Made by a program: the position numbers and the translations under genes | Source of the DNA: Rotaria socialis | Lineage: Eukaryota > Rotifera > Eurotatoria > Philodinida > Philodinidae | Assembly: GCA_905331475.1 (NCBI GenBank) | Contig: CAJNYU010000280.1 | Span: 62,001-126,000, forward strand | Direction of reading: 5' to 3' | DNA length: 64,000 nt | Shown here: piece after piece, positions 40,499 to 52,793 of the stretch | How positions within the stretch are numbered: the stretch's first letter is position 1 | Layout of the letters: the number at the start of each line of letters is the position of its first letter | Notes under the pieces: model-generated | What the model saw: only the letters and a program-made list of their open reading frames with translations | What the model was told of the DNA's origin: nothing | Database searches by the model: none

Positions 40499-42882
40499 TA
40501 AGAATTTTCCTGTCCGTCAAAATTCATTCAAAAAATAATTCATTATGCAAAATTTCACTCTATCTTAACTAGGCAGATATTATGGAAAAATTTTTTTCAC
40601 CATTATATTTGTATTATCTTTTACGAATTTTTCGTAAGGAAAGGATGATCTATTGATAATTGACAAAAAGTATTCATTACATGCTGTGCTTTCAACAATA
40701 ATTTTCAATGCCTATTTTGTCCTGTCCATAAATAATATGTTTGAGTTAAAAATAGTTATCGGAATTTGATCGAAAAAACAAAAAAGACCTAGAGAAAATA
40801 TCAGTTGAATATAATATGTTTGTTTGTCATTAGCCAGAAAAAGAAACAGAAATAGTCAAGTATTTGATTTCTTTCTTCGGGTCACAAATGTTTGCATAAC
40901 TATAATAGTTTATCTTTCATGATGAATTTCAATGGCTTCCACTTTACTTAAGACAATAGTAGATCTCAAATATAAAAAATCAAATTGATACGGAGTAACG
41001 CGAAGAATTCAATCAATTGAGGACACCTACTGTGTTATTTCGCAAAGAAATGTTTTCGTTTTAAGAACATATTTAGTGTAGTGAACGAGAAAAGAAATTA
41101 GAAATTCAATTATTTCTACCTATCGACATTGGCATACTAAAACAGACTGGAAAAAGAAACTTTATTTACTAAGTTGTAAATTTCATGAATTGATTACGAC
41201 ATTATAAGTATTGAAACTGATCAAGGCTACGTCTCAAGTGTTTACTTTAAATGTAATTTAAAATAGAATTGCTTGCTCCACTCTGTGCAATATAATTGTA
41301 GTATCGTGATTACCCTTTTCCGATGAAATACCATGTGAAGATCAATATTGAATAGTGCAAACAACTATAGCGCGTACGTTAAATCTTATATCAATGCATA
41401 GTAATAAAACGGATTCATATACTAACAGCACGATCAAGTACAATCAAGAACAAATCTATAAATATTTGCGGTCAAACAACATATAAACGTCTATACTCAA
41501 AAGACGTAAACCAGCCGAGTAGATGTCTAGCAATCATCATCATCGATCTGCGGCGTGTTCTAATAATCAAATATAAATTATTCGAGAGACAAATTCTACA
41601 TGTAATTGAAATTATTCTTAGTAATAGATAGTTGACAGACAACTGTTGACCTTTTAGCATTGATAAGGTTGAGATAAGCTACATACAAGTCGTAAATACA
41701 CGAGTGCTATCAACAACATGAATTACGTTGACACTGGTGCCAGTGTATGTAAAAATCGTATGTAGCCCATCTCGACCCATTGATAATATTAGCAGCAGTT
41801 CGGACAAGAGGCATTATATTCATATCCTACATTTATAATTCTAGATGTCACATATGTACGATTATCAATTAGGAAAATATGAAAGTAAACTAATAGTGTT
41901 TCATTTCAGTCTTACATAAATATTTTCATTTCATTTTGCCTGTTTAACTTTCTCTTGTAGTTACTATTTAATTTAGGCATGATTTGAATCAATCTGAAGG
42001 CGATAAGAACAAACGGTAACCTCATCAAATGCGTAACATGATCGGGTTCATGTCCTTGTGATTTTATGCTGCTTAACAAACTGATATACTATAAGAAAAC
42101 AGGGATGAAATCCATCACCTGTAAGATTCGAACATCAAAAGAGTCAGTTGTTGAAATTTTTCTGATATTGCTTTATTTTGAGTTGTAAGTGTGGGAGCAA
42201 TGTCTCACTTACAATATAACCTAAAATCAGAATATGAAGTCTAGACTTATTTTAAACAACGTATTAAATATCTGCTGAGTTCACAATAACTGATATCGAT
42301 ACGTAGAAGACCGTGGAACTTTCATAAATTTTGACTCATTGTCTGCTAGACGGTAAAACATACCTACTCTTCGAAAATTTATCAGCTGAAGTTAAAACAG
42401 AATTTAGTTGTTCATCATGAGTAGAGAAATTCATTTTTAAATATTCTGTTAACTGAGTACACAGAACACTGTCGAGCTTTCTTTCATAATATATTCACCG
42501 CATGGACACAATCATTTTTCAAAAGATTGAACATAGAACTGCAGAGGTTTCAAAATCGATTTTTGATTTTTATTTGTCTTGGAAATTTAATTTAATCTTA
42601 AATTGATGTGCAATATTTGGTCGCGCGGGTAAAAAAGAGAAATGGTTGCGCTCGTTTATGACTGGCCGAAAAAGGAAACAAACGGGAGTAAAGCATTTTG
42701 ACAGATGATCTATTTCCTTCATTTTCTCCCGTTTTTTGCCGTCGTCGACCGTTCACTATCTTAATGTGTTCATACCTTATTTTTACGCGTTTCTCGATGC
42801 CACAAGGTCATATCGTTACTAATGTCATATTATTATATTATTATATATCATTTTAACCTATTTTTTTCAGAATCTAGATGTC
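40499..42882. other. Intergenic region
   Basis: About 2.4 kb of AT-rich sequence without a supported gene. The frame at 41472-41660 (minus) has no recognisable features. The last 250 bp, with the tract TTTTTTTCAG at 42861-42870, leads into the Cramped-like gene. An upstream non-coding or coding exon of that gene could lie here, since its frame stays open for 12 nt above the ATG. Confidence 0.55.
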
Positions 42883-45800
42883 ATGAATGACACTATTGAA
42901 GAAAATAAGATTGAAGTCCTCCCACCGATACCAAATGTTATCGAAGATTCTATAGCATCACGTACAAAAGAAATTACTAAACGGCCAAAACGGGAACGTA
43001 GTCCAAGTAATTGACATAATCCTTCTAGTATTTTAGCTATTGATCACATTACACTATTTAGCTCATCAAGTTCAACCATCGGCGCCGAAGATTAAAAAAA
43101 TCAAAGAGGTCGCACCCAAATTATCGGATAAAACAAAATGGACAATGGAAGAACAAAAACAGTTTTTCAGTGCACTGCGAATTGTAAGATTGCTGTACGT
43201 TTTACTAAAATATCATCTGAATTTTATTTCAGTATGGCAAAAACTTCGATGCACTTGGACAATGTTTCAATACAAGACGTCGTCTTGTAAATCCTGAAGC
43301 ACAAAAACGTACATTTGGTCAGATACGTTGTTTTTACTATCGTTCATTTCGTACAGTTTCAAAGTTATGTACATTTACTGAAGGTTAGCTTTTTTTTGTT
43401 TTATATAAATATATTTATGTCGTCTTTTGTTAGAGGAAAAAGTTAATGTTGATTCACTTGAATTACGTTCTGTTCTGGCTTATTTATGTTTAAAACCAAA
43501 AGTTAAATGTAAGTTATGAAAAAGATTCAAGTTGATTATTGTGTTATTCTTTATTTTCAAACATAGGTTTTGATAAAAAGCCAACTATATCTGTTTTACA
43601 TCAACTTATTCGCAATGGTAGCGCATTTTTACGTGCCAAAGGACAACGAGAACATGTATCTATTATTGGTAAAGCATTAAAGCCACCTAAAACATCTAAT
43701 ACACTTGGTATGAGATTAAATTAATTGACGATTAAAATACTATTTAATGTGTACGTAGGTACAACAAAACAGTCCGATAGAACATTATCAAAACATATTA
43801 GAATTTTATTAAGTCCAGCATCACCAAATGCTTATATGCGTGTTGCTCTATCATGTCGATATCCTCATGTTGAAGTTTTAGTATCACGTACGACCACACT
43901 ATATGAATTAATTGACAGATTAACTCAATATTGGCAATTAAATAATCATGCTCAATCTGTAAGTTTAGTAGTGAATGATAAAAAAAAGTCATGTGATCAA
44001 TTGTTCAATTTTCTAAAAAACGAATTTGTAAACATCAAAACTAGAAGTAAAATGTTGCGTACTTGTTGAACATGGTTTTTTACAATTGAAGATGAGAAAT
44101 TTTAAAATTACTCATAGAAAGTTTTCAAACGTTTCATCATGTAAAATAAAACTAACAGTTATTTCATATCAATGAACCGATATATCTCAATAAAACAACA
44201 TGCCGGTGTTTATGTAAGTCTACGCGATCAACTCTGATACAAATTTGTAGCAGAAAATATTACTTCTATTTGCTATGAAAAAGTCTCGCCATATTCAGGA
44301 GCCAGTAGACACATATATTCTGGTTATAATCTATTGAAACTGTTCATCTTTAAAGTTTTTAGTATTTTATTATATTTTTCTTTTATTTTTTGCTTCTAGT
44401 TATTCAAAGATGATCTATCTATGGAACAACTTTTTCTATATCCTCACGGATCTTATCTATCTTCGTCGTTCATAGATCTTCCATCTGTATCAACGGATTC
44501 AAATCCTGTACTTGATCTTGCATCTTCACGAAAACAATCAATCGCTAATATTGATAAACAATGTCGTTCACGATCTGATTCAGAAATTTCGACAGAACCT
44601 GTAGTTGATCCTTCTTTAACATTACTACAATCGAATGCAATTCTTAAAAGAAACAATTTGTCTGAAAATGAATTTCCAAATGAATCAACTGTCATATCTA
44701 TTTCTCCATCGTCAACACCATCACCATCAGTTTCTTTTCCTTCATCGTCATCATCAACGTCCATCGTAACCATTAATAATAAATCGAATTTAGCCCGAAC
44801 AGCTATTTTACTTGCTGCTAAACGAGCTGCTTCCAATAATCCTACGAATAATTATGATACATCAACATTTACACTAAATGATGGCACAGAAGATGAAGCC
44901 GATAGTAGTTCAACTTCATTCAAACAGAGACTTGATTTTCTTGACTTAATCGATGAAGTAAATAAATATTTTGATTGCCCATTTTCTTAACACTAAAATT
45001 ATTCGTGCCATGCATTACCTTATTGTCTCTTTAGTTTCCATCTGAAGACGAGATTGAATCTGACGCAAATGCGTCCGTACCTGTATCAACAACAACAACA
45101 ACAACAGCAACATCTTCTATGTCTGTGAATAATTCAACAGCTGTTACATTAACAGATATATCTCAAGGTATCAGTCGGGCGAATTCGTTATTTTCAACAT
45201 TAACAATTGGTGAATTACAAAAACTATTGCAACGGACAAAAGAACTAAGACTTAACTATGATTTTACTAGTTTATTACGTACAAGTAATGCTACTGATTG
45301 TGTATCACCTGCATCTTTTCTTCACTATGTTATACAAACCGCAAATCAATGTTTAACAACTATGGCTGATCGTCAATCGCAATCAGAAATAAAAACAACA
45401 AAAAAAACAAATACAAAAAAGCAACAAATATCAAAATCAAAATGTTTCTGCTCTTGTTGCTCTCATCAGCATTCATTCAGTACAAAAGACCAACGACGTT
45501 CATCGGTAAAAGCTGCTAATTCACCAAATACTGAGATGTGTGCTTTATTACCAATGTCGCAGTCAATGTCAACGCAAGATATGATTACTAGTGCACATGA
45601 TGACATATTCACAATGACAAATTCTCTACAAAGTAATATGATGAAATCTGAACTAGTCTAATTAGAAGTGAAGACTCCGGGTTCTTGTCCGGCATGTTTT
45701 TTTTACAGTGCTACTTAGCTGTAGAATAATCAATTTGATCTATAGTTCTTGTGTTTAATCGATGAAGTTTTCTATATACATATATATCTACTGATGTTTA

Positions 45801-47054
45801 GATCATATGAACAATAACATAAGCAAAGTATCGGATGGTGATTCACATAATAAGTGAGTAGATATTTGTTGAGAATATTTTTTGAATGCTTTTCGAAACT
45901 TTTCATAGATCGTTCACATTATCACAAAATGATGAACAGCCTGATATTTTTGATACTCGCTCGTGGCCAGCTGATACAGGAAGAAGATCTTTGGAACAAA
46001 ATCAACCTCCTGCATTATCGACTGCAACAGCATCAGTAAATACAACAACTGAAATTCCATCAGTGCTAACATTATTACTACCGATGATGAATGGAACCGA
46101 GTCAACTTCTGTTCCTCAAACAAAACAGTCTTCTATTATTTTTAGCAGTAATAACGGTGTCATTGATGATCCATTGATTCAATCATTAGCTGCCGAACAA
46201 GCTGCATCAGCACATAATTATGATCTCTTATCACATAGATACAAACGGGTAAGCGATATGTTTTTAGAGTCTCTGCTGTTTTTTTTCATAAAACATTTTA
46301 CATTTATTTTAAAGGTAAGGCGTCCATTACGTTACGGTGATCAATCGACTCGTCCTTCAAATATTCAATTTTTAATTAGTAAATAAAAACCATTTGTTTC
46401 CTAGAATAATCTTATTTGTTCTATTCAGATGCAAATATAAATGCTCAACAAACAGCAGCTGCAAATCAACGTCTACTTTATAATATAAATAATACGTCCG
46501 ATCTTACAGCATCTTCCAATGATGTATTTCACAATGATTGTGAAAATCCTAGTAATATTTTTGAGAAAACCTTTCAAAATTTTTCTTCATTTTCCATTGC
46601 AGATGATCTTCTCAATGATAATACCAATATGAGTACTGTTTCATTGAGTAGTATGTTATTTGTTGTACATTCCTATAAACTGTATTAATGTAATTTGTTT
46701 TTATAGCAACGATTGTCAATGCAGCATTGCAAAGCGATACTTCACGATTGCGTCTGGATTGGCCAGATAATGTAATTTGATATGCTTGAAAATAAAATAA
46801 AATATGTTTTCTTTTTTTCTTAGATGTCTGATTTGTCGTTCGGTAGTTTTCCAGATTTACTTGAATCTAATACACTATCGTCGACGCCAGGTGAACTGAA
46901 CAATTTTGAACAGTCGACAGTGACTAATATAAATGAACAACACAAATGTGTGGTAAGTTTCATTGATTAGTTACATGATATTTAAATTTTTGTTTTCTAG
47001 TCTGAAAATTCAATATCAGATGCAGTATTTGCCATCAATAATACAACTAATTGA
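42883..47054 (+). CDS. Cramped-like chromatin regulator (CRAMP1 homologue)
   Basis: Fifteen exons: 42883-43006, 43062-43183, 43233-43383, 43434-43508, 43567-43707, 43759-43958, 44400-44957, 45035-45632, 45802-45853, 45909-46248, 46315-46378, 46429-46650, 46707-46771, 46824-46952, 47001-47054, in phase throughout, about 964 residues. A SANT/Myb-like domain (KTKWTMEEQKQFFSALRIY, KNFDALG, QIRCFYYRSFRTVSKL) is followed by the conserved Cramped region: LIRNGSAFLRAKGQ, then IRILLSPASPNAYMRVAL and TTTLYELIDRLTQYW. Cramped/CRAMP1 is a nuclear protein tied to Polycomb-type silencing in flies and to linker-histone gene expression in mammals. The C-terminal 600 residues are Ser/Thr/Asn-rich and end near LSFGSFPDLLES, a motif resembling the homologues' tail. 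Exon 8 must splice at 45633 to continue; reading on would end at a stop at 45661. Exons 8-10 are the least certain. Confidence 0.85.
43959..44399 (+). other. Intron 6 of the Cramped-like gene
   Basis: A 441-bp intron, longer than its neighbours, without visible nested features. Confidence 0.7.
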
Positions 47055-48809
47055 CTGCGTCAGATTTGACTTTGAGCTTTTTTAGTTAATCATGATTTTA
47101 TTTCCTAGTCAAATCGAAACGTCCTGTTGTACAATACGTCTGGTCAATTTCCATGAAATCATAAGTTCTCGAAGATGATCAAAACTAAAGCGACTTACAT
47201 CAAAATTTCAACACGCATTTTAACTCGACATTCAGTTTTTTTTGCTTCTGCATGAAAATTCTTGTATATGATAGAGTGAAAGCATCTTTTGTTTCACGTC
47301 TTACCAACAGTTGTCGATTCAAATACTAATATTTACCAAAGAAGAAGATTTTTTTTCTCAAACAATATCGCCTCGCTTTAGTCAATGATTTATTAGGAAA
47401 TTAAATTCTCTAGGCCACTACGAAATCGAGTTTCTTACTTTTATCGAGAAAAGTTATGAATAGAAAGAACAAAAAAGAAAGCCTATTTAGCTTATCAATA
47501 ACAACAGTTTTTATTAAATAAAATATTTGCTTACAGTTAACCAACCATAAGTCAGAAAAACAGTCACAAGTAGCATTGAGTTTTGATTCTAGCTGATTAA
47601 TTTTGAGTGGGTTATTTTGCATCAGACGTTTTATGGAGAGACTTTTCACGCTTAGGTTATTTGAATAAATATATGCGTCTATTAGCGGTTTTCTTATTTT
47701 AACTTTTTTCTTTTTTTTTCTATCTTTGAAATGAACTCTAATTGTTAATACTCGCATTTCGCTCTTGTTTATTGTATTTGCATTATTTTGTTTTCTTTTT
47801 GTGACTATTCTTGGATCCTCGGTGTTTTTCTTCTTTTGATAAAGAAAAAGAATATCAGAACAAAAATATGATGAAGGGTATTTAAACAAGTTTCTTATTA
47901 AAGGTCTCATTTTTAATTTCTACTGGCTTCTACGAACACCTTACTATACCAGTCGAGCTTTTCTTAGAATATGTCAACTAATCTATTGAAAGTAATAATT
48001 ATTACAAGGACATTCAATCACGTATGGCAATATTTAAAGCATGTAATAATTTAGTATTCTCAAATGACTAGCAATGTGCCGCGATAAGAAATCTATACAT
48101 GAACATGATTATGAGCAATCAAAAGTGGGGCTACTGATTTATGACTCATTTTTTTTTCTCTTGCTCTTTTTGTATCTGATTAGGTTTCTATTTGTTCTCG
48201 TTCTGCTACCATACATATTCTGTCTTTTTTCGCCATACTAACAGAGCACAGTACAAATAAAAACAGAAGCTATGTAACATGTGTGCGCCCATCGTGTATT
48301 CCTCATTCTGTTCGGTTCTCCGTCATTGACACGGATAACTAGACTACCAATAACGTTGCCGTCTACATTGCCTCACATTACAGACTGCTATGGTGTGCAG
48401 AATAGTCATATATTACTAAACTTATAAGCAAGAATTCTTTACAATCATCAAAGGAAATTTGGTGAGAAGGTAAACATATTTTAATCAACAACATGTCTCG
48501 TAGAAAAGCAAAACCTTTTTTATTTTGATGAATTTTAATTAAAATAAGAACGTATAGATTTTCAAATCTATGAACTTCCATTGCTTTCTACATGTAAAAA
48601 TAATCGGTTGCGTGCTTTACCGGAAAATCTAGCTTCGTTTTAAGTTACAAATTCTTGCTTGTTGATGTAGTATTGTAGACGTGGTTTTAATAGTATTAGA
48701 CTATCTATCAATGATAGTTGGAAAATTATATAAGAAAAGATTCGCTCATTTATTTTTGAATATTTATTGCAGCTGAAAAAAACAACCATTATTTGTTTCA
48801 TTTCAAATA
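47055..48809. other. Intergenic region
   Basis: AT-rich, no supported gene. The minus-strand frame 47410-47910 (166 codons) is the longest unexplained one here, but it is Lys/Asn/Ile/Phe-rich, has no domain and contains AT-derived low complexity, so I read it as chance. Confidence 0.55.
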
Positions 48810-49382
48810 ATGACATCGATCAGCGAATACGTTGAATTTAATTGTACGTTCGAATATAAACAATTAAAATTAATTGAAAAAGAATGGCTTTCTAGTGCAT
48901 TATTTTATTCTTCGATTAATAATACGACATGGCGTTTACAAGTAGACAGACTGCATCCAACAAAGCTGGGTATTTATTTAACATTGATTGACGGTGCTCC
49001 ATGTACTTTATGTTCTTACACACTATCGATGATTACCAATAAAGAACCATCTCTTTTGATTTTTGTTAACAAATGTACTCAAAAACGGACATTTCCATCC
49101 AATAGTTTTTCATGGGGTTTTGCAAATTTTTGTTCACGCCGTGAATTAAAAGATGAACGAAATCTTATTTGCGATCCAAAAACAAAATTAGTTAATCTAC
49201 GGTGTTCTATGAATATAGAAGTTGTAGTTCCAAATAATATTACTGATGATCATCGTTTAGCAACTGAACTATATCCTCGTTATTCACTTGAACAATGGAT
49301 TGAGTTTCTCAAACAAGGTAATCATGATCTACCCGAGTTGACAAATAGAGTAAATGAAGAAATTGCAGCAAAATTATCCTGA
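48810..49382 (+). CDS. Intronless MATH/TRAF-like domain protein
   Basis: A 190-codon uninterrupted frame. The pattern TWRLQVDRLHPTKLGIYL, then SYTLSMI, then SFSWGFANFCSRRELKDE and LRCSMNIEV has the order of the MATH (meprin and TRAF homology) beta sandwich: W-x-I/L-x-V, YL, a WGF-F-R-x-L segment and a last strand. MATH domains dock partner proteins, often as substrate receptors of CUL3 ligases when joined to BTB. Here no BTB follows; the last 45 residues are helical and acidic (YPRYSLEQWIEFL). It is one of the very few intron-free genes of the window, which could mean retroposition or transfer. The domain call is by pattern only. AATAAA near 49415. Confidence 0.55.
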   Translation: MTSISEYVEFNCTFEYKQLKLIEKEWLSSALFYSSINNTTWRLQVDRLHPTKLGIYLTLIDGAPCTLCSYTLSMITNKEPSLLIFVNKCTQKRTFPSNSFSWGFANFCSRRELKDERNLICDPKTKLVNLRCSMNIEVVVPNNITDDHRLATELYPRYSLEQWIEFLKQGNHDLPELTNRVNEEIAAKLS

Positions 49383-49921
49383 TAGAAATTTTTTTCCTGC
49401 ATATACGTGTACAAAATAAAACTGAAACCGACAATTTTATTTACCATGTAAACTCTATTTTGTTTTCACCAGTTGTCCTAATCATAAGATAAAACTGAAT
49501 AAAAAATCTACTCAAAACAAACATTTTATAGATAAAATAATGTGCAACATTTTCCATTCAAAATAATACGATATGAAAAGCTTTTGTTTTCGAACTCAAA
49601 GAAATTCATCACACAGTAAAGGGACATCCAGAAAAAAAATTGTTCTATTTAACATATCAAAGCAAGACGACAATCAAACAGTTTTAGAATGAGCATTTTT
49701 TATTCATCCTCACTTGAACCGACAACACACGACTGTACACATTTTTTTATACTCCAGGTGATAGGCAAATCATTTCTTTTGTATTCTCATATAAGAAATG
49801 TTCTTTCAAGTTTCACAGAACAATGCAGCCAAGTAATAGCATATTATTCATTTCTTTCTCATTGTCTATTTGCATTGTACAAAGTTGTTCGTTTCATGCA
49901 TCAATTAAATCTACAGATTCT
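49383..49921. other. Convergent intergenic spacer
   Basis: Short AT-rich spacer between the plus-strand MATH frame and the minus-strand four-transmembrane gene A. The open frame 49689-49940 overlaps the end of gene A in antisense and looks like a shadow. Confidence 0.6.
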
Positions 49922-50776
49922 TTATTGTGTCCCAATATAGGAATGACCACTTGAATATGAACTCACATCACCCATCAGACAGCGTACTATTATGATACCA
50001 ATAAGCTACGATAACAAAAAACAACTTATATCACTATATTGGCATATCAAGTAATCTTACCAAGGTCAAACTCATGAATAAAGCTAAACCACCATTCATT
50101 CCTAACATGAGCTTCTCTTCAGCGTACTAAAAGAAAAAAATCGATCATAATCATTAATATAGCATCGATCAAAATTAACATAAGAAATCATTTTAAAACC
50201 TACAGTAGTTTGATTCACACTTGAATTATTATTTGATTGACTTAAGAATCCATCGACTTGAGCTACAAATATAGGATTCATTCATTTTGTTCTTCTCTTT
50301 CAAAAAAAGAAGAAAAAGAAAAGAAAACATACATGCAAAAATAATACCAATAATACCAACCGCTGCTCCAATTATCATCAAAAACCATAAGCAACATTCA
50401 AACTAAATCAATCAGACAGTATTACAAACACTTAGGCTTACTTTTTTCTACTCACTATTCTTAATAATATTAAGCGTAATGTAAAGAAAGCAATAAGCCC
50501 ATGAATACTTATTAGAATACCAAATGATCCAATAATAACGAGAAGAATACCAAAGCCTAATTCACGACGATAGATATCTGTTGATAAACTAAGAACAGTT
50601 TGAAGACGTGGAATAATTAGATGCCATGCACCAAGCACAATAAATGCTACTGATTCGATCACAAGAAGAAAAATGAATAGAAGCGAAACTAAGATGATAC
50701 ACAGATGTAATGGTCTGTCACGAACACTAGTTGTTGGTTTATATTGATATTGAAGAGATTGAGGTCGAGTATGCAT
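49922..50776 (-). CDS. Four-transmembrane protein, paralogue A
   Basis: Five exons on the minus strand: 50776-50456, 50402-50333, 50262-50204, 50126-50061, 50005-49922, 199 residues from the Met conserved with paralogue B (MHTRPQSLQYQ). Four hydrophobic helices: LCIILVSLLFIFLLVIESVA, GFGILLVIIGSFGILISIHG, CCLWFLMIIGAAVGIIGIIF and GGLALFMSLTLLIGIII. The loop between helices 3 and 4 holds two N-glycosylation sequons (NNSS, NQTT). Cytosolic ends plus a small and a larger outer loop give a tetraspanin-like topology, but the CCG motif of tetraspanins is missing, so the family is not recognised. The frame is open above the Met and an upstream exon probably joins at the AG at 50821-50822. A GA repeat lies at 50903-50920, 130 bp before the start. 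Confidence 0.75.
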
Positions 50777-52793
50777 TGGTATATATTGAATAGGGTCGTT
50801 TATAGATGTCTTGACAACTATTGATTATAACTGAGAATAAAATAAGTTGAAGTAAGGATAGAAAAGTTATGCAAATGAAAGCAAATGGTAGAGAAAAAGA
50901 AAGAGAGAGAGAGAGAGAAATAGAAGAATCGACGAGTAAAAGAATCGGTGAAAAATGAAAAAGTACTGCTAATGTTGGTAATGTCAATGCTCGAGTAGCT
51001 GACGATGTCGTGAGAAAAGTAAAAAGTATATGCCACAGTAGCAGAACTTTTCTTCTTTCCCCGGTGTTTTGTCGTTGCTTCACCTTTCTAGGTAAAAATT
51101 GGTCGGATAAGTTTTCATGTTATCGCAGATGAGAATAGAAAAAAAAGCAAGAAGATATGTAATCATGTTGAGATGCAAACTATCGCTTAAAATAATATCA
51201 ATAAATATTAATAGAGGACTGTATTTTCAGAAGTAATCATAAGTGTGAATTTTTACGTTAATATTCATATGATCTACAAATAGCTGGTTAAAGTTGTAAT
51301 CATTTTAGTCATAATCAATTTATAGCATACAATAAAACTTTGTTATCTGCTGTTGAAAAATATTCCTTTTTGGATTAATTATTCCAACGAGTTCCATAGG
51401 TTTATAAGATCTAGGGTGATTTCTGCCCTCAATATTCTAAATGACTTCGATAAAAAAAAGACTAATCTTGTCCAGTAGACATTTTTATTTTATCTAGAAT
51501 AGACAAAAAAGATTGGATTGAAATAATTTTTAAAATACTTTATTCAGTATTTCTATCGTTACTAGCTAATACTTTAAGAACATGAATACTACGATGTAAG
51601 CTGAGATAATCTTTTACCATCCTTCTTTTCGATGCATCATATTGTATCACGAAACATTTGCCGTGATTGCCATCGGAATAAATATTTTCTAACAGTAAAA
51701 ACGTAACCATTGTTAGATCAATTCATTTATTTACTGTATTGTTTTCCGTTTTTTCGCATATGACTTTAATTAGGTAAACTGTGCAGCAATTGGATGAAAA
51801 TATTGTTCAAAGCATTTGGGAAATTTTCTTCTGGATGTGAACTTAAATGAATTAGAGAATTACATCGCCTGCTACACGACTATCAACACTTGCATGCATG
51901 ACGATAAAAATATGAATATTGAAACATAACTTGTGGTGTACTACTAATATTGTTGATTTCGTTAGAATTTTAAAAATAGATATATCTCATTTAATTAAAT
52001 AACAAAATATTCAATATTGTATGAAAATTTGTAAATAAATAATATTTTAATATCAGTAATGGGCAGGCATCAATTTGTTTTATTGCCGAAGAGCAGCTTC
52101 TTTTTCTCTCGAAATCTATTTACTCTAATCAGCACTTTGTTTATAAGTTGAAATTAACTCATACGAACTATACATATCATCAATTTAGTTAAATTGGTTT
52201 TTATTAAAGTACTTATCCTCATTTCAATCAAATCAAAAAGAATTGTTAAACATCACTAGAGCTCAGCATAATTTAATTCTATACTTTCGCTCATGAAATT
52301 AATTTTATGTTTGTATTGGATTTAATATTCATCTGTCCAATCTGTCTAAAGATTATAAAAGACGCATAAATTTGTAAACATCAAAATTTTCTTTGACCAA
52401 TTGAGTCATTATGTTTGATATGGCTTATGAAATACGATGATAATGTAGAGTTTGTTCTTTTGTCATACTATGTTTCTATTTCATGTCAATTTGTTTGTTT
52501 AATTAATCAATCAAAAGCAGAAAACAATAACTTCGGCGAACAGTGTAACATCAACATGACCGTTCCGTCCCGAAATACAAGAAAATAACTAATCGTTTGA
52601 GCCTTTGTTTATTTAACATATCGGGCACATAGTCGTCCTAATTTTGTTCATTGTTTTTGAGTCCGAAAGACTTTAGATGACAACGAATGACGATTACAAC
52701 ATCTTCTCTTCTCTCTGTCTCTCTACTTGTCTCCTCTTTCTTTCTTTCGTTCGTTACTCAATCAATGATATGCTCATTGTCAAATAGTCGATA
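50777..52793. other. Divergent intergenic region
   Basis: About 2 kb between gene A (minus) and the GH18 gene (plus), probably holding both promoters. A (GA)n tract is at 50903-50920 and a CT-rich tract at about 52705-52755, 40 bp before the GH18 start codon. The minus-strand frames at 50739-51083 and 50818-51036 may include the unresolved 5' exon of gene A but mostly translate the GA repeat. Confidence 0.55.

Noticed and set aside
45119..45661. Stop at 45661 as the end of the Cramped-like gene
   Set aside because: A donor at 45633 keeps phase with six further exons whose reading frames and codon use look coding, ending in a conserved-looking tail; a short isoform ending at 45661 remains possible.
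47410..47910. 166-codon minus-strand frame after the Cramped-like gene
   Set aside because: Lys/Asn/Ile-rich with homopolymer-derived runs and no domain; likely chance in AT-rich sequence.
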